In this document: one piece after another, positions 22,291 through 35,059 of the stretch
How the letters are laid out: every line of letters starts with the position of its first letter
Numbering within the stretch: position 1 is the first letter of the stretch
Origin: Mesostigma viride
Taxonomy: Eukaryota > Streptophyta > Mesostigmatophyceae > Mesostigmatales > Mesostigmataceae
Length of the DNA stretch: 64,000 bases
Assembly (NCBI GenBank): GCA_009746045.1
Contig: RPFO01000199.1
Span: 852,986 to 916,985, forward strand
Direction: 5' to 3'
Program-made: the position numbers and the translations under genes
Notes under the pieces: model-generated
The model's input: the letters and a program-made list of their open reading frames with translations, nothing else
Database searches by the model: none
Told to the model about the DNA's origin: nothing

Positions 22291-23122
22291 AGACTAGGAG
22301 ATATTTACCCGTAGTGTAGATTAGTCAGGCTTAGCCTAGCATGTGGCCCACGCGCATGTGCGCCCATAATGGCTCCCATGGATGATGCCTTCAGAATTTA
22401 GCCAAGCCATGCCTATAATGGGACCTCCCATGGATGTTGGGGAGGGTCCCATGGAAATGTATCAAAACTGAAGCCCCCTAATAACTACAGAAATGCAACT
22501 GACAACCACTGAATGATGTTTGGGGACCATAAACATGATGTTTGGGCATGCATACCACCACTTGTTGGGGGTACTACCCCCAGCCATACACCGACTATGT
22601 GCTAAAAATAGAAAAAAACGCTGTCCGGGGCACATCTTGCCCAGAACAGTGGGAGAACCAGTTGCATGAAAAAAGCACAACCCATATAAAAATGTCATGG
22701 GACATGGTTTCTACCTAATTGGATCAACAAAATCAGCACATCCCTTTGAGTTATTAGTTTTTGGGCCAAAAATACGCTTTTTTAGGCGGGGCGTCCCCAT
22801 ACACACTCATAACACATCAATTAGGCCTGAAAAGCACAAGTCAAATTCTGTCATGACCATAGAAGGCACTGTCAAAGTTTGGTGGCATTCTGAGCTCAGC
22901 TGTAGCAGTTATTAATTTTGGCAGTTGGCCACCTGTGCAGACGCTAAGGAAGGCATTCGTGAGTATTAAGGCACACTAACACTTCCTATGCCATCCAAAA
23001 GGCTCCTGACCATGCCCAATTCGACCACAATGTACAAGGAGGTGGCTGGGCACGTCATGTGCCCTTGCCTTACCTCGACACGGGCAACCTGTTGCGTGTG
23101 TGCACAACAATGAGGCAGGTAG
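22291..23122. other. Non-coding stretch
   Basis: A/T-richer unique sequence between the LINE ORF1 remnant and the hAT element. No gene, repeat or transposon end was recognised. Confidence 0.4.
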
Positions 23123-23411
23123 CTCTACATCAGAGTGAGATCGTACGTTATACGCGTCGTACGGTCACGGTGGAGTATAATGTATAGTACGGTATAATAC
23201 GGTATAATACGGTATTATATGTTTTCGTACGGACACACTCAGAATACTCTGATTTTACACATTTTAAGACACCCACTGGATCAATCCACATGTTTTTAAC
23301 ACTGTTTTGGACATAATCCAAGGTTGCCCTATGTGTATAACTGTATATATGTGGCTTTATATTGATCATGTTTACTTGGGTGCCTTCACTTTGATGCAAG
23401 TAATTATATAT

Positions 23412-23565
23412 ATTAAAAATATAACTACTTACAGCAGAGTGAAATCACTCAAACCAAAGCAAACGCCCAGCTATAAACCTATATACAGAGCCATGTCAAA
23501 GCTCTATACTACGATAAGACCAATGGAAACGCCTAACGGGAGGAACCAAGTACTTACGAAGAACT
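23412..23565 (-). mobile_element. Short retro-insertion (LINE family 2 3' end)
   Basis: Flanked by the 14-bp direct repeat AAGTAATTATATAT (23398-23411 and 23566-23579). About 118 bases starting CAGAGTGAAATCACTC are the same as 44715-44831, so this is a second copy of that family's 3' region. It lies in the left part of the hAT element, downstream of the transposase gene. Confidence 0.75.
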
Positions 23566-23884
23566 AAGTAATTATATATGGTAAAAAGGCCAGCAATAAC
23601 TATAGGGGACCGTGCAGTGGGCCAGCAAGGGGCCAACATGTTAAACATGGCCAGCACTAACTAGGGGACCATGCAGTGGGCCAGCATAGGGCCAACATAT
23701 TAAACACATCATCAATTCAAATACCACACATGTGGTAGTTGACTATTGCATGCTGCCCTTGCCATTAAATTAAATTAAATTATAACATGCCTCCGTGGGG
23801 AGGTCATGTAGCCCTTGCCATGCATGTAGCCCTTGCCATGGTGCAACTGTTTTCTGCAGGCTCATAAACAACACCTCACTAGCT

Positions 23885-26421
23885 TTACTCCCATGGAATA
23901 ACCGTGTTCTGATCGTCGTAATCCTTTATGGCGTCAATCGCGCGGAGGTTGTGGTGCACGTAGATGAGGCGGTTGTGGTTGACATGCGTCATGCGGTTTC
24001 GCTTGAGCGACTTGATCCAGCCGGCTTCGCTGTTGACACGCTCGACAGAGCCCGAGGAGACCGGCTGGGCCAGCACCTTGATCGCCACCTCCTGCAGCTC
24101 GGGCGTGGAGCCGCCCCAGGTGCGCCACCACTGGTACGGCACCATGCCCGGCGCCTGTGCCTGCCTCTTGCAGTCGCTCTGTGCAAATGCACCCTGCTGG
24201 TCGGTGTATTGCTCGTACTGCTTGATGGCCAGGTCGAAGGCTGCCTTGTCGCCCAGATGAATCTTGTTAATGCACGCGTGGAGGCCATCTGTCACCTGAG
24301 CAGGAGAGGGATAGTACGATGGGGGAAATAGTGGCAGTGCAATTAAGGATTGCAAAGAGGTTAGAGGACGTCTATTCAGGAACTGACAACGAAGGCTTCA
24401 GCCCTTCAATACCAATTTCCCACACATTGCTCAAAAGCCAAAATTAGCCATGGACTAATAACAAATAGCGTGCCATGAAGAAAAATAAGAATTACTTAGC
24501 CATTTACTCACTTCCTTGATGGTATATTGTGCGTGGTCAGGGCCCCAGTACTTGGGATTGAGCGCGTAGCCAGCGGCGTGGATGATGGAATGCATGTAAT
24601 CCCAGCGCTTGCGCACGAGGACCTGCAGCTGCTTGGACAGGTCTTTGTGCAGCCCGCGGATGTCTTGCACAGCTATGAGGAGCTCGTACATCATGTAGTA
24701 CAGCTCGCCTGTTGCTGGCTTGTCGCCGTCGAAAATCTTGAGCACGGCCTTCATGGGCTTGAAAATGTCAACGAGCATGCGCACGCCGGACCAGAACTGC
24801 GGGCTGCCCACAATATCCTGGACCTGCGTGAACGCGGGCCACCACTTCTGCGTCTCGGCATACTGCACCAACTTTCGTCCTCGAAGGTGACCATGAGCCG
24901 GGTCTTGGCGTCGTGAACGCTCTCCGCCGAGTAAAACCTGAAGCAGCAATGCCATGAAAAAAATGATGCCATCGTCACAACTGTGAAAATGGAATTAGTA
25001 ACACGCCAACAACAGTATGATTGTGTCTCAATTAAAGCAATGATAAACTAGCAGAATTAAGCGAAGATGATGAGAAAAAAGAGGGCGTAGCAAATTGTGG
25101 ATATAACTCATGAAATCACAGCGATATACCTGGTGCCAAAGCGGGTGTCGCCGTACTTCTTGAGAGTCTTGGCGCTCTTGTCCAGGCCCATGAAAAAACT
25201 GTTGATCTTCTCGTGCCCCAGCACGAATACCACCACCGTGTTCACTTGTGTCAGGACCCTGTCCACCGCTGGCTCCTTGCCGATGTCCTCGAAACACAGG
25301 TCCAGCGAGTGGGCACAGCACCTGGAGATGATGATGTGCGGGAATGATGCCTCGAGGAGTTTCTTCATGTTCTCCATGGATGTTGTGGTGTCCGTAATCA
25401 CCTGCACGACGTTCGCTGCGCCGACGGCCTCGATGTGAGGCTGTGCCAGTTCTGCCATGACTTCAGCAGACTTCACCTGCCCCGTCACGTGGTCGGATCC
25501 GACGAAGTATGTAAAGGTGGGCAGATGGAAGACGTTCATGATGTGAGATTCGCGACTGCAGTCTTTCCAGCCATCCGTGATGAACGTCCCTCCCGTGCCT
25601 GTGGCCAGCTGGGTCTTCTCCTTGACGTCCCTCTCCAAGTCCTTGGCAACGAGGGGTGCGTCCCGGGTCCGCATGGTATAAGAGCTTGGCGCCAGGTACT
25701 GCACCCCTCCTCGGCTGATGGCGGACAGAGCAGCTTTGAAATGCGCGTTATTCACAACGTTGAATGGGATACCGGCCGACATAAACCCCTTGCAAAGCAG
25801 CTTGTCGATGGCGGGCTTTCCCAGCCCGACAGCCGCAGCCATGGTCTGCTGGCGCAGTGCCGGCTGAGATGACTTGATCTCGACGACGTCAGCAGTTGCA
25901 CGTCCGGTCGAACCGGAGCCGGAGGAGGACGCCATGCGTTTGCCAAGTGCAGATGCGGGCCCGGCACCTCGCAGGAAGGTCGGCAGCTGTTCGCCGTTCT
26001 CGTCGACGTCGATGTCGTCTTCATCTCCGATGAGGCCGTTGTCGCTGTCATCATCGGCGCGAGCCATGTGCCTCTCTTCTGCGATGCACTCCTGCTCACG
26101 GCGGGCACGAACCGCCTTCCTCCTGGTGGTTTGCAGCTTCGCCTGGAGCAGGCGTGGCCGCAGCTCGGTGGGCGGCTTCGAGCAGGGACTGACTCCAGCC
26201 GAGTGGGCAAACTCCCCTCCAAGAAAATGCGCAGTTGCCCTGCTCGTGCTGCCACGCCAAGCATGGTAACATCGGCTGCAGGTCATATCGTAGTTGTTGG
26301 TCAGCTTGTTGCCCTTGACAATTCTGTGCTTGGTGATGTACGTCCACACCGTTGTTCCTGACAAGTCGACGTCTTCGCCATCCTCGTCAGACATTGCACG
26401 ATCCTCGTCAGACATTGACAT
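23885..26421 (-). pseudogene. hAT transposase (BED, DUF659, hAT dimerisation)
   Basis: Exons on the - strand: 26421-25130, 24937-24512 and 24295-23885, with GT-AG introns. Start chosen at MSMSDEDRAMSDEDG; an upstream Met in the same frame exists. Exon 1 has a BED-like zinc finger (CSRCYHAW... with a downstream His), acidic and basic linkers, then DUF659 hallmarks GGTFITDGWKDCS, VVQVITDTTTSMENM and ISRCCAHSLDLCFEDIG. Exon 3 has the C-terminal dimerisation motif WWRTWGGSTPELQEVA... SSGSVERVNSEAG. Exon 2 needs one extra base near 24873-24880: FYSAESVHDAKTRLMV reads in one frame and KLVQYAETQKWWPAF in the next. So the gene is either one mutation from intact or has a sequencing error. Confidence 0.85.
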
Positions 26422-26862
26422 TTTTGCTCGCAATTCTCGTGTGCGGCCTGCGGCCGGGTGACAATTCTGCCTTTGCCAACAAAGCTCGCAGTTCTTATTA
26501 AGCCTTGCATTTCTACAGATTCCCGCCCAAAAAAGGGGCCGTGAAGTGGGCAGCACGTACCCGACTGAAATTTCAAAATAAGATCGCGTCGAATTGTGAA
26601 AGTTCAGACGGGTCACTACTTAGTAGAGATACGAAATCTGTGCCTTCAAATCGTTGCCCTGCATGTCGTTCTGGCATCCTAGCCGCGCAAAACGTAAAAA
26701 AAACGCGGAAAACACGCCATCATACGGTATTATACGGTATTATACGTCATTATGCGCTAAAACGTATTACGTATGAAAAATCATACGCTCAAAGCCAGCG
26801 TATTACGTATTATACCGTATTATACCGTATTATACGGCGTATGATCTCACTCTGCTTTACAT

Positions 26863-29219
26863 GCCTGGCCAACACTTCTAAAGCATATTCCAGGTTTATG
26901 GTGTGGGCATCATCCCAAAACCAAGCTCAAACACACCCTAGAAAGCCATATCCACTAATTGCCCAACAAGGGTAACAACAGACAGTCCACAGAGAGGGCA
27001 GAATTATCATACATGCTGCTTGCCAAGGCTTCTTACCATGGTTACCTTGCCTTGCTAGCATATGAATTAGGGCTCTCCCATTTTAGTGGGAGAAAGGCCA
27101 ACAAGACAACGATAACCCCTACCTACGTGCAGTTCCACCCATGCAGTATGCCCCTCAGAAAAACCACTGCCACCTTTCTTTCCAGCGCCATTGTTTGCCA
27201 AGAAACAAACTCAAGCTTGTGAGCTTCTAACCACAATGAAGCCTCTGCTAAGAAAGGCCGCGTCAATATTCACACAAAACTGAGTGCTGTTAGCAATCTC
27301 CTTCCAAGAAACCACTCAGCAAATCCCTGACAACTTGACGATATGCCACGGTCACGCTTTGACACGTCCTAGCCATGCAGCGTACATAAAAACCACTGAA
27401 AGGTGCCAGGAATCTGGCGATGCGCAGCACGGAATGGCATTATACCTGGCGCTAACTGCACGGAAAGAAGCCGAAAACTTGCGTTGATAACCCATAAAGG
27501 AAGCGAAACATTCATAGGGTCACGTTGATCACACGATCGTACCATTACCGGAATTGTCCTTCGCCCAGCGGCGCAAGAAAGAACAACCTTCCATGGAATA
27601 ATAAGAGGCGCATCCCGCGAGCCTGGAGAGTGTCTTACCGATCATGACGGAAATCTTGCCGAAACCCAGCAAATTTTTTAAAGCTTTACCAATAACAATT
27701 TAAACGCATCCTTGACGCTAGGTAAAGCCCATAAAACCTGACAATCACCGCCGCCAGCGTGCATTCTAATTTATTCCTCTCGACGAAAACATCAGATTGG
27801 ACCCCCGTGGCGATGGTCATCAATAAAATCATCGACACTGCAAAAAACGCGAACTCCGCTACGAAGTAGTATCATTTACTCATCGTCTTTAAGATTCGCT
27901 CAGTTTCTCTGCATTCCGCGAGCTATCTTTTTCTACTCTGCCTGAAAGCACGTCGCCATGGCCAGCTCCGGTAGGGGCACGACACCGCGAGCCCCGCCAA
28001 ATTTTTACATAAATTATTGTCCGGAATTTGTCCGAGATCTAGATTTTTCCCGCCACGCGAGAGGCGAAAACGACGAAAACACCCATGGCGGTCGAGCATG
28101 AGCTAGCGTTCTGAAACTTGCGTCATTGCAGCCGCTCGAGGTGTCAAAACGAAGCTTACATCACGGTTAATCCATGGAATAATTTTGGATTTATGTACGC
28201 TACATGATTGCGACGCGGGCATTGAACGGGACAAAAAGTTTTTTTCACAGCGGACCAGTTTTTCGCGAAAACCGGATTTCTCGGTGGTACGTGTCTCAAA
28301 GTCTTGGTCACATGAGGATACGAAAATCCCGGCACGATAGCTCAGCTTGTTCGTTATAATATTCCCGAAAACGTTAGTGTTTTCGTTTTTTGAGTTTCGC
28401 TTTTAATTGTCCGGCATTGACGTGAATAAATATGGGGGTGCGAAACCCGTCTGTTTCTTGCTTCATGCAATGCATATCTTTGTCGTCAGATAATCAGCTC
28501 TTTAGGCTATGCCCGACCTTCCTATACTGCCAGCCTGCGGCAGTAAGCCACCAGAGGATATGGCGTGCCCAAGGTTCCGCGCTAAGGCCGCTAATGGTCT
28601 TCCGGATGTGCAGTAAGTGCGGTAAAAGCTGCGAAAATTGCTTATAATGCCTGTAGGAAGCTGTTTGCGACAGTGTTTTCCAAGCGAGTTCATTGTTCTT
28701 TTGATGCCAGATACAAACGGCAAAGGGGGGCATCGTTTTTATTAGTCGGCAGTGCGGTTGCGAGATGTGATGAGTCGGGCAGACGACCTCGCCGCGACAC
28801 GCTCGGCTCAAGCTTCGCATATCCCGGCTGCCATAAAGAAGCGCAGATTAAGCGAGGTGAGCGAGCCAGAGGGCCCAGAATCGTTGCTAACGCAAGGCTG
28901 CTTCTGAAAGGGTAGAAAGCTGGATTGTTAATACTTTCTCAAGAGCATGGTGCAGTGGTTATTGCCACCTTGTCCAGAGATTTGCCCTTGTCTTTCTGAT
29001 GTAAAGACTGTTTTAAAGAGGAGTGGGAGAGCGTTTCCAACGTTGTTGCTTATTCATTACTGTGAAGAAAGAGCCTTTTCAGTTGCTGACAATGAGATGG
29101 AAGCTGTCTCATGCAAATTACCCAGGCAATGCAAGTGGTGCAAGGTGAGGCCATGCATGGCTGATGTTGCCTTCATGCGTGAGTTGAGCAGGAGACTGGC
29201 TGGGTGTGTGGCTGGCTAG
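26863..29219. other. Gene-poor stretch
   Basis: About 2.35 kb with no ORF above 110 codons that I recognise and no clear splice pattern. It contains a small perfect hairpin (TACTGCC, 7-base loop, GGCAGTA at about 28523). No transposon ends were found. Confidence 0.4.
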
Positions 29220-30440
29220 GTGAGCGGGGCGTGTATGGGGTGTTGCAATGGTGAGGGCATGCGAGGCGGGCACATGCCTGGCTGGTGTGGGTGTTGGGTA
29301 TTTAGTTGGTTCGGTGATTGTGTTGTTGAGTGGTTAGGTGGTTAGGTGGTTGTGTAGCTGGGTGATTGGTTGTTTGGTTGTTTGATTGCCCAGAGAGCCT
29401 TGGGTGGGAGGCTTGGGCTATAGATGCTTCAAGGGATGCCTAGGCGTGGGTGGGTTCAATGGCAGGTGGCTGGCTTGTAGGTGGATGCCTTGGTAAATGG
29501 CTGGCTGCGTAGGTGGGAGCACAGGCAGTTGGAGAGGGTGGGTGGCTGGCTGGCTGGTCATGGTGGATGAGTGCAAGGGCGGTCGGTTATTGGCAGATGG
29601 CCAGGTGGCTGGGTGATGATAGGCTTTGGGGACTTTGAAGTGGGTGTTTTGTTGGATGCATGAGTAAAACAACTGCACGGTTTTGAGGGTGGTGGGTTGG
29701 TGGTTGGTTGGTTAGGGATGTGTGTGTGTGGGTGGGTTGGTGGGTGTGCCATTGGTGGTTGGTGGCTGGTGGATGTGTAGATGACTAGATGTGGGTGGGT
29801 GGGCGAAGGGACGGGTAGATGGACGGGTGGGCGCACAGATATGGATGCGTGGATGGGTTTATGGTTGGGACCGACTCACCTATCGCGGGTGAAGGGCTGT
29901 GCAGGTTCGGGGCGAGGTAGGTGTCGGGGTGCTGGCTGAGAAAATGCATGTGTGGGTGGGTCAGTGGGTGGGTCAACTGGGTATAAGGGTGTGGGGGCAG
30001 TGAGTGGTTGAGTGGGTAGGTGCGTGGGTGCAGGTCAACTGTGGGTGGCCGGACGGGTGCATATGGGGACAGCTGGCTGGGTGTTTAGGTGGTTGGGTGG
30101 TTGGGTGGTTGGGTGGTTGGGTGGTTGGGTGGTTGGCTCATTGGATGGGGGGAATTGCCTCCTTATTACCTAGTTGGTGTGTGGGTTGCGCAGGTGCCTT
30201 GGTGGGTGGGTGGATGTCCAAGTGGGTTGGTAGGTGGTTGGGTGCCTAGGTGCACGCATGGTTATATATAAGTTGGGTAAGCACGTGCGCGGCTGGCTTG
30301 GTGGGTGGGTCACTGGGTGGGAGGACAGGTGGCTGTCTGGGTGCACGGGCGCGCGAGTGTGTGAGCAGTTGTGCATGTGGGTGGGTGGCTGCATGGGTGG
30401 GCGACTGCATGGGTGGCTTGGTGCGCACAAAGTGCAGGAG
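29220..30440 (+). repeat. Degenerate TGG/GGTTGGGTGG-rich region
   Basis: Low-complexity G/T-rich sequence with a short tandem (GTGGTTGG)n core around 30088-30135 and otherwise diverged units. The ORFs on either strand follow from the composition bias and are not supported as genes. Confidence 0.6.
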
Positions 30441-31154
30441 ATGGAGACATGGGGTATGCCAATGCCATATCATGTGAGCATAGGTGGATGCCAGGTGACA
30501 TGCATGTGCCAGCGTTGGGGTCACTGCACCTTGATATGCTCGCTCGTCGGCATATTCTCGACATGTATTACACGTAGTGTATATCATGCATGGTTCGTGT
30601 TGGTAGCATTCAAATGGCTGTGTTAGTGATGTGGCATGTATTGTTCACCTTTCCTTCCCATTTTGCAATGTGCCAAGTAGTTTAGAGGCATGGTGTCATG
30701 GGGTATACATATGGACATGCACTGCACATCACAGCTTTGTGGCATACTGGCAATGCCTACCTTACATGATGGATTCTGCTAGCAATGGTCACCACGCAGG
30801 CATTCACATGCACCAAGTTTTTTCACACTGTTTGTACTAGTCATTCTTGAGTTGCCTGCAAAGATTTAAATGATGTGCCCCAGCTTGGAGAGTGTTTTGG
30901 TGGTTAATGTTGTTAAAATTATGAGTAAAAAAGCAAAAAATGGTGACAATTGCTGGCAAATGTCACCATTTTGGGCTCTGCATGATCTGAATTTTTGCTC
31001 ATGACTTGCACATCAAATTTTTTTGGCACTTTCTGGCCAAAAAATTATTTGACTGGCTTGCTAAAACATGTTGAACCCAGGTTTTGGGCCCAAGCGAGCA
31101 CATATATGGTAGTGTTTACCCCCCAAAATTGGGGGTCATCGGACAACCCTGGCA

Positions 31155-31720
31155 AGGTTAACTGTGACGTATAACAGCATAAGGTACATGGTTTTTGACA
31201 TTTTTGCACATATGGAGGCAAGCAATCAACATCAAATTTTATTCCATTGACCCAGAAACTTGCATGCAAACTGAATTATGGTCCTCCATCATGATGACAT
31301 TGTGAAGTCTCAGTTTGCACCCCACCTTCAACATGTTGGTGACGTTTGACAGCATAAAAAGTCAATTTTATTACCATTTCACTAGTTTTTTACATCCAAG
31401 AGGGCCATAACCATTTCAAACAAGGCACACAACTTAAATGCATAATTTACAAAGGCCGGGTAAAGCATGCACCAAGGTTGAGGTCACCTATAGACCTATT
31501 TGTGACAGTCAATAGCATAAAAAATGCAGTTTTTGCTCATTTCTTTCATTTTGCATAAGTCAAATCATGCAGATTGCATCCAATATGATTCCACTTGACC
31601 CAAAACTTGCACACACATTGAATTCGAATCCATGTCATGATGACAATGCCAAATCTCAGTTCCTAAACCAAGGTTTAACATACCATCAGTTGACATATGG
31701 CAGCATTAATGGTCACTTGG
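31155..31720 (+). repeat. Degenerate ~175-bp tandem repeat
   Basis: The motif GAC-n-ACAGCATAA (GACGTATAACAGCATAAGG, GACGTTTGACAGCATAAAA, GACAGTCAATAGCATAAAA, GACATATGGCAGCATTAAT) recurs near 31166, 31342, 31504 and 31693. Other shared blocks include CCA-TTGACCC-AAACTTGCA and CATGATGACA. Spacing is 160-190 bp and copies are strongly diverged, suggesting an old satellite. Confidence 0.55.
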
Positions 31721-32037
31721 ACACATATTATATGGATTGAACATGGCGAATGATGTTGACAACATCAATTATGATACAATGTCCTAAGTTGTACAATCAA
31801 GGTGTGAACAAGCTCGTAAATGTTCTAAATGCTATGCATAAAACACCAGTCACTTGGTAAATAAAACATGCAGCGTACAGCCCGCTGCCGCTTTATCGTC
31901 TGCCTCTCTCTCCTACTTGGGCTGCGCTGGAGGCCTGGCATGTGATCTAGTTGAGTCCTGCGCTGCTCCATTGTCACTACTTGCAGCAGCACACCCTTGG
32001 TCTTGCCCTTCTTGTTCGAGGCCAGGCGCCCATCCAC

Positions 32038-33361
32038 ATGCGTGGATGTGGGGGGGGCTGGCATGCATGCGTGGGTGTGGGGGGGGCTGGCATGCATGCG
32101 TGGGTGTGTGGGGGGGGCTGGCATGCAATGTGTGGGTGTGGTGGGGAGCTGGCATGCATACGTGTGTGTGTGGGGGGCTGGCATGCATGCGTGGGTGTGG
32201 GGGGGGCTGGCATGCATGCGTGGGTGTCTGGGGGGGCTGGCATGCATGCGTGGGGGGGGGGGGAGCTGGCATGCATGCGTGTGTGGGGGGGGGCTGGCAT
32301 GCATGCGTGGGTGTGGGGGGGGCTGGCATGCATGCGTGGGTGTGGGGGGGAGCTGGCATGAATGCGTGGGTGTGGGGGGGGCTGGCATGCATGCGTGGGT
32401 GTGGGGGGGGCAGGCATGCATGCGTGGGTGTGCGGGGGGGATGGCATGCATGCGTGGGTGTGGGGGGGTGCTAGCATGCATGCGTGGGTGTGGGGGGGTG
32501 GTGGCATGAATGCGTGGGTGTGGGGGGGGGCTGGCATGCATGCGTGGGTGTCTGGGGGGGCTGGCATGCATGCGTGCGTGTGGGGGGCGCTGGCATGCAT
32601 GAGTGTGTAAGGGGGGGGCTGGCATGCATGCGTGGGTGTGGGGGGGGTTGGCATGCGTGCGTGGGTGTGGGGGGGGCTGGCATGCATGCGTGGGTGTGTG
32701 GGGGGCTAGCATGCATGCGTGGGTGGGGGAGGGGGCTGGCATGCATGCGTGGGTGTGTGGGGGAGCTGGCATGCATGCGTGGGTGTGGGGGGGGCTGGCA
32801 TGCATTCGTGGGTGTGGGGCGGGGCTGGCATGCATGCATGCGCGGGTGTGGGTGGGGGCTGGCATGCATGCGTGGGTGTGTGGGGGGGCTGGCATGCGTG
32901 CATGAATGTGGGGGGGGCTGGCATGCATGTGTGGGTGTGGGGGGGGCTGGCATGCATGCGTGTGTGTGGGGGGGGGCTAGCATGCATGCGTGGGTGTGTG
33001 GGGAGGCTGGCATGCGTGCGTGGGTGTGGGGGGGCTGGCATGCATGCGTGGGTGTGGGTAGGGGGGCTGGCATGCATGCGTGGGTGTGGGGGGGGCAGGC
33101 ATGCATGCGTGGGTGTGTGGGGAGGCTGGCATGCATGCGTGGGTGTGGGGGGGGCTGGCATGCATGTGTGGGTGTGGGGGGGGCTAGCATGCATGCGTGG
33201 GTGTTGGGGGGGGCTGGCATGCATGTGTGGGTGTGGGGGGGAGCTGGCATGCATGCGTGGGTGTGGCGGGGGCTGGCATGCATGCGTGGGTGTGGGGGGA
33301 GGCTGGCATGCATGCGTGGGTGTGGGGGGGGCTGGCATGCATGCGTGGGTGTGAGGGGGGG
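32038..33361 (+). repeat. ~30-bp minisatellite (CTGGCATGCATGCGTGGGTG)
   Basis: Over 40 units of about 29-31 bp, each with CTGGCATGCATGCGTGGGTG followed by a G-run of variable length. Base changes (AGC for CTGG, GTGTGTG, CATTCG) distinguish units. All frames on both strands are largely open, giving artefactual ORFs of up to 376 codons and inflating the - strand ORF beside it. Confidence 0.95.
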
Positions 33362-33499
33362 CATGACCATGGTAGAAAATGTTATCTTGAGGGAGCACTC
33401 TCCATGGGAAGTGGATGCCCAGGTGGCTGTTAAGGGGGGCACAATAACAGAAAGAGTGCTATCCACCATCACCCTAGCCCCTGCCCACACTGTGGCTAC

Positions 33500-33928
33500 C
33501 TTGCTGGTGTCACCTTCCCTCAACAGGTATTCTATTACGTTAAAATCCGTTAACACGCGCTTGGCCTTCGTTGCATTTTCCTTGAAGTTGCAATGGCACC
33601 TTCCCTGCGGCTGATCGGCTGCGCCCTCCCCTACGCGCTTGAACATTGTATCAAACGCCTCACGGGGGCAAGGAGAGATAACAAAATATTTGTTCGCAAA
33701 CGGTTTCCATCCCATGGCAGCAGCCGCCTTAAGATTGTACAAGACCTGCCACGGGCGGATGTTGACAGCGCAAAAATTCTGCAGCTTTAAGTCGCAGTTT
33801 ACGCACTTGCTGGTGTGAATCGTGCGGGGCAGGCCGCCATACGTGAGATCGCCATCTGAGGTGCGCCGTCGTAGCTTGTCACACCGGTAGCAATAGCGCA
33901 GGTTGCCTTCCGTCGAATTCATGATGAT
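33500..33928 (-). CDS. Unrecognised Cys-rich exon
   Basis: A non-repetitive coding-like segment on the - strand. It starts after a plausible acceptor (TTGCTCAG at 33929-33930) with Met at 33922. It contains paired cysteines, CYRC, then about 25 residues later HTSKCVNC, then FC, consistent with a zinc-binding module, followed by WQVLYNLKAAAAMGWKPFAN and CHCNFKENATKAKRV. A donor-like AAG/GTAGCC gives the end at 33500; the frame otherwise stays open into the ~30-bp minisatellite. I do not recognise the family. It could be part of a transposon protein or a host gene whose downstream intron is the minisatellite. Confidence 0.35.
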
Positions 33929-33969
33929 CTGAGCAATACAATGAAGCATCGGGGGAGGGGGGGGGCGGT

Positions 33970-35053
33970 GGATTTCAGGGTTTTTAGAGCTCCGAAGCAC
34001 CCACTAGCAGATTTAACGAGGAAATTAACCGAACTGAAATTTTTTCGGGAAAAGCTCGTGGTAACGCTAAAATAGACTTACCAACGAAGAGAAATTCGCT
34101 CTTATCGCACGCGAGCCCCGTGGAGGCTGGGCTACCGCGATGGTGTACTTTTTTGCATCTGCGGACAGCAGCCCGCAAAAGGGTCGGCAGGCTCGTACCC
34201 ACCCCCGCGCGAATATTTTTTTCAGCTTGCAGCACGTCGGTAAAATAGAAAAAAAAATATCATGAGCGATCGCACATCTCGGAGCATGTGCAGCAAAATT
34301 TTCCAGCGTTAATAATGCTTAAATGCCTCCATCAAGGTCACCGCCATTAAATCAGCCGACATAGCTTTTTGGCCACAATTTGCACCGAAATTTGGTCCGT
34401 ACCGTCCAGCTCAGTCGGGCAAGTCGGAAAGATTTTTCCGGCCGGCTCTCCGCGGGAAAAATTTGATGTGTGTTGAGACCATGCGTCAGGTGCTGGCATG
34501 ATGCATGGCAATAAGTTTTGGTGGCATTCTGACATTATTTGGGTTAAATATTGATTTAAAATGGCCATTAATGACAAATGCTAGCAAAAGTTTGCTAGCA
34601 TTTGTCACCAACTAGGGCTCCAAATGGCGTAGAACTTTGTACAAGGTCAGAACAACTATTATTCATCATGCACCACTGCAAAGTTACAGCATAATCTGAT
34701 GTCAACTATTGTTTCTATGCAAGTGCAAGTGGTTTAGGTGGCCAGTTTTGGCCTTGGATCTGGAGTTAACTTAAGCAGGGAGTACCATGTAAACTTAACA
34801 TTTTGACTCAACTACTCCACCACTAGCCAGACACATCCCGGGGAGTGGTGGGATCCAATCCTACTAGGTCAATCTGACAATAAACTTGCCATGGGCCATA
34901 ATTTATGTAAAAAAAAGGCCATTTCAAGGTGTTGTGGGTGCGCGCCCCGTGCACCACTTTTCCACGGTACGGACGGGTACCGCGAATTTTTCGGCGCCAA
35001 AATATTCGCGCCGGGACCGTCTTGTTTTAGCCATGGCTATGCAGGCCTATGCA
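33970..35053. other. Gene-poor stretch
   Basis: No supported gene. It could contain a 5' exon of the Cys-rich gene, but I could not define one. A quasi-palindromic block rich in CGCGAA/TTCGGCGCC lies at about 34965-35025, next to the CACTA element. Confidence 0.35.
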
Positions 35054-35059
35054 CACTAG

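Larger units (their letters stand above)
23123..26862 (-). mobile_element. hAT DNA transposon with 8-bp target duplication
   Basis: Ends CAGAGTGAGATCG (from 23131) and the inverse ...GATCTCACTCTG (to 26854). The flanks CTCTACAT (23123-23130) and CTTTACAT (26855-26862) are an 8-bp target duplication with one mismatch, as expected for hAT. Subterminal regions on both sides are packed with TACGGTATAATACGG-type repeats in inverted orientation. It carries a three-exon transposase gene on the - strand and a small retro-insertion at 23412-23565. Confidence 0.85.

Noticed and set aside
28432-29219. Several 70-110-codon ORFs
   Set aside because: Overlap one another on both strands, no recognisable domain or splice structure.
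32471-34000. A 509-codon ORF on the - strand as one protein
   Set aside because: Its C-terminal 300 codons are the ~30-bp minisatellite; only the N-terminal non-repetitive part was kept as a possible exon.
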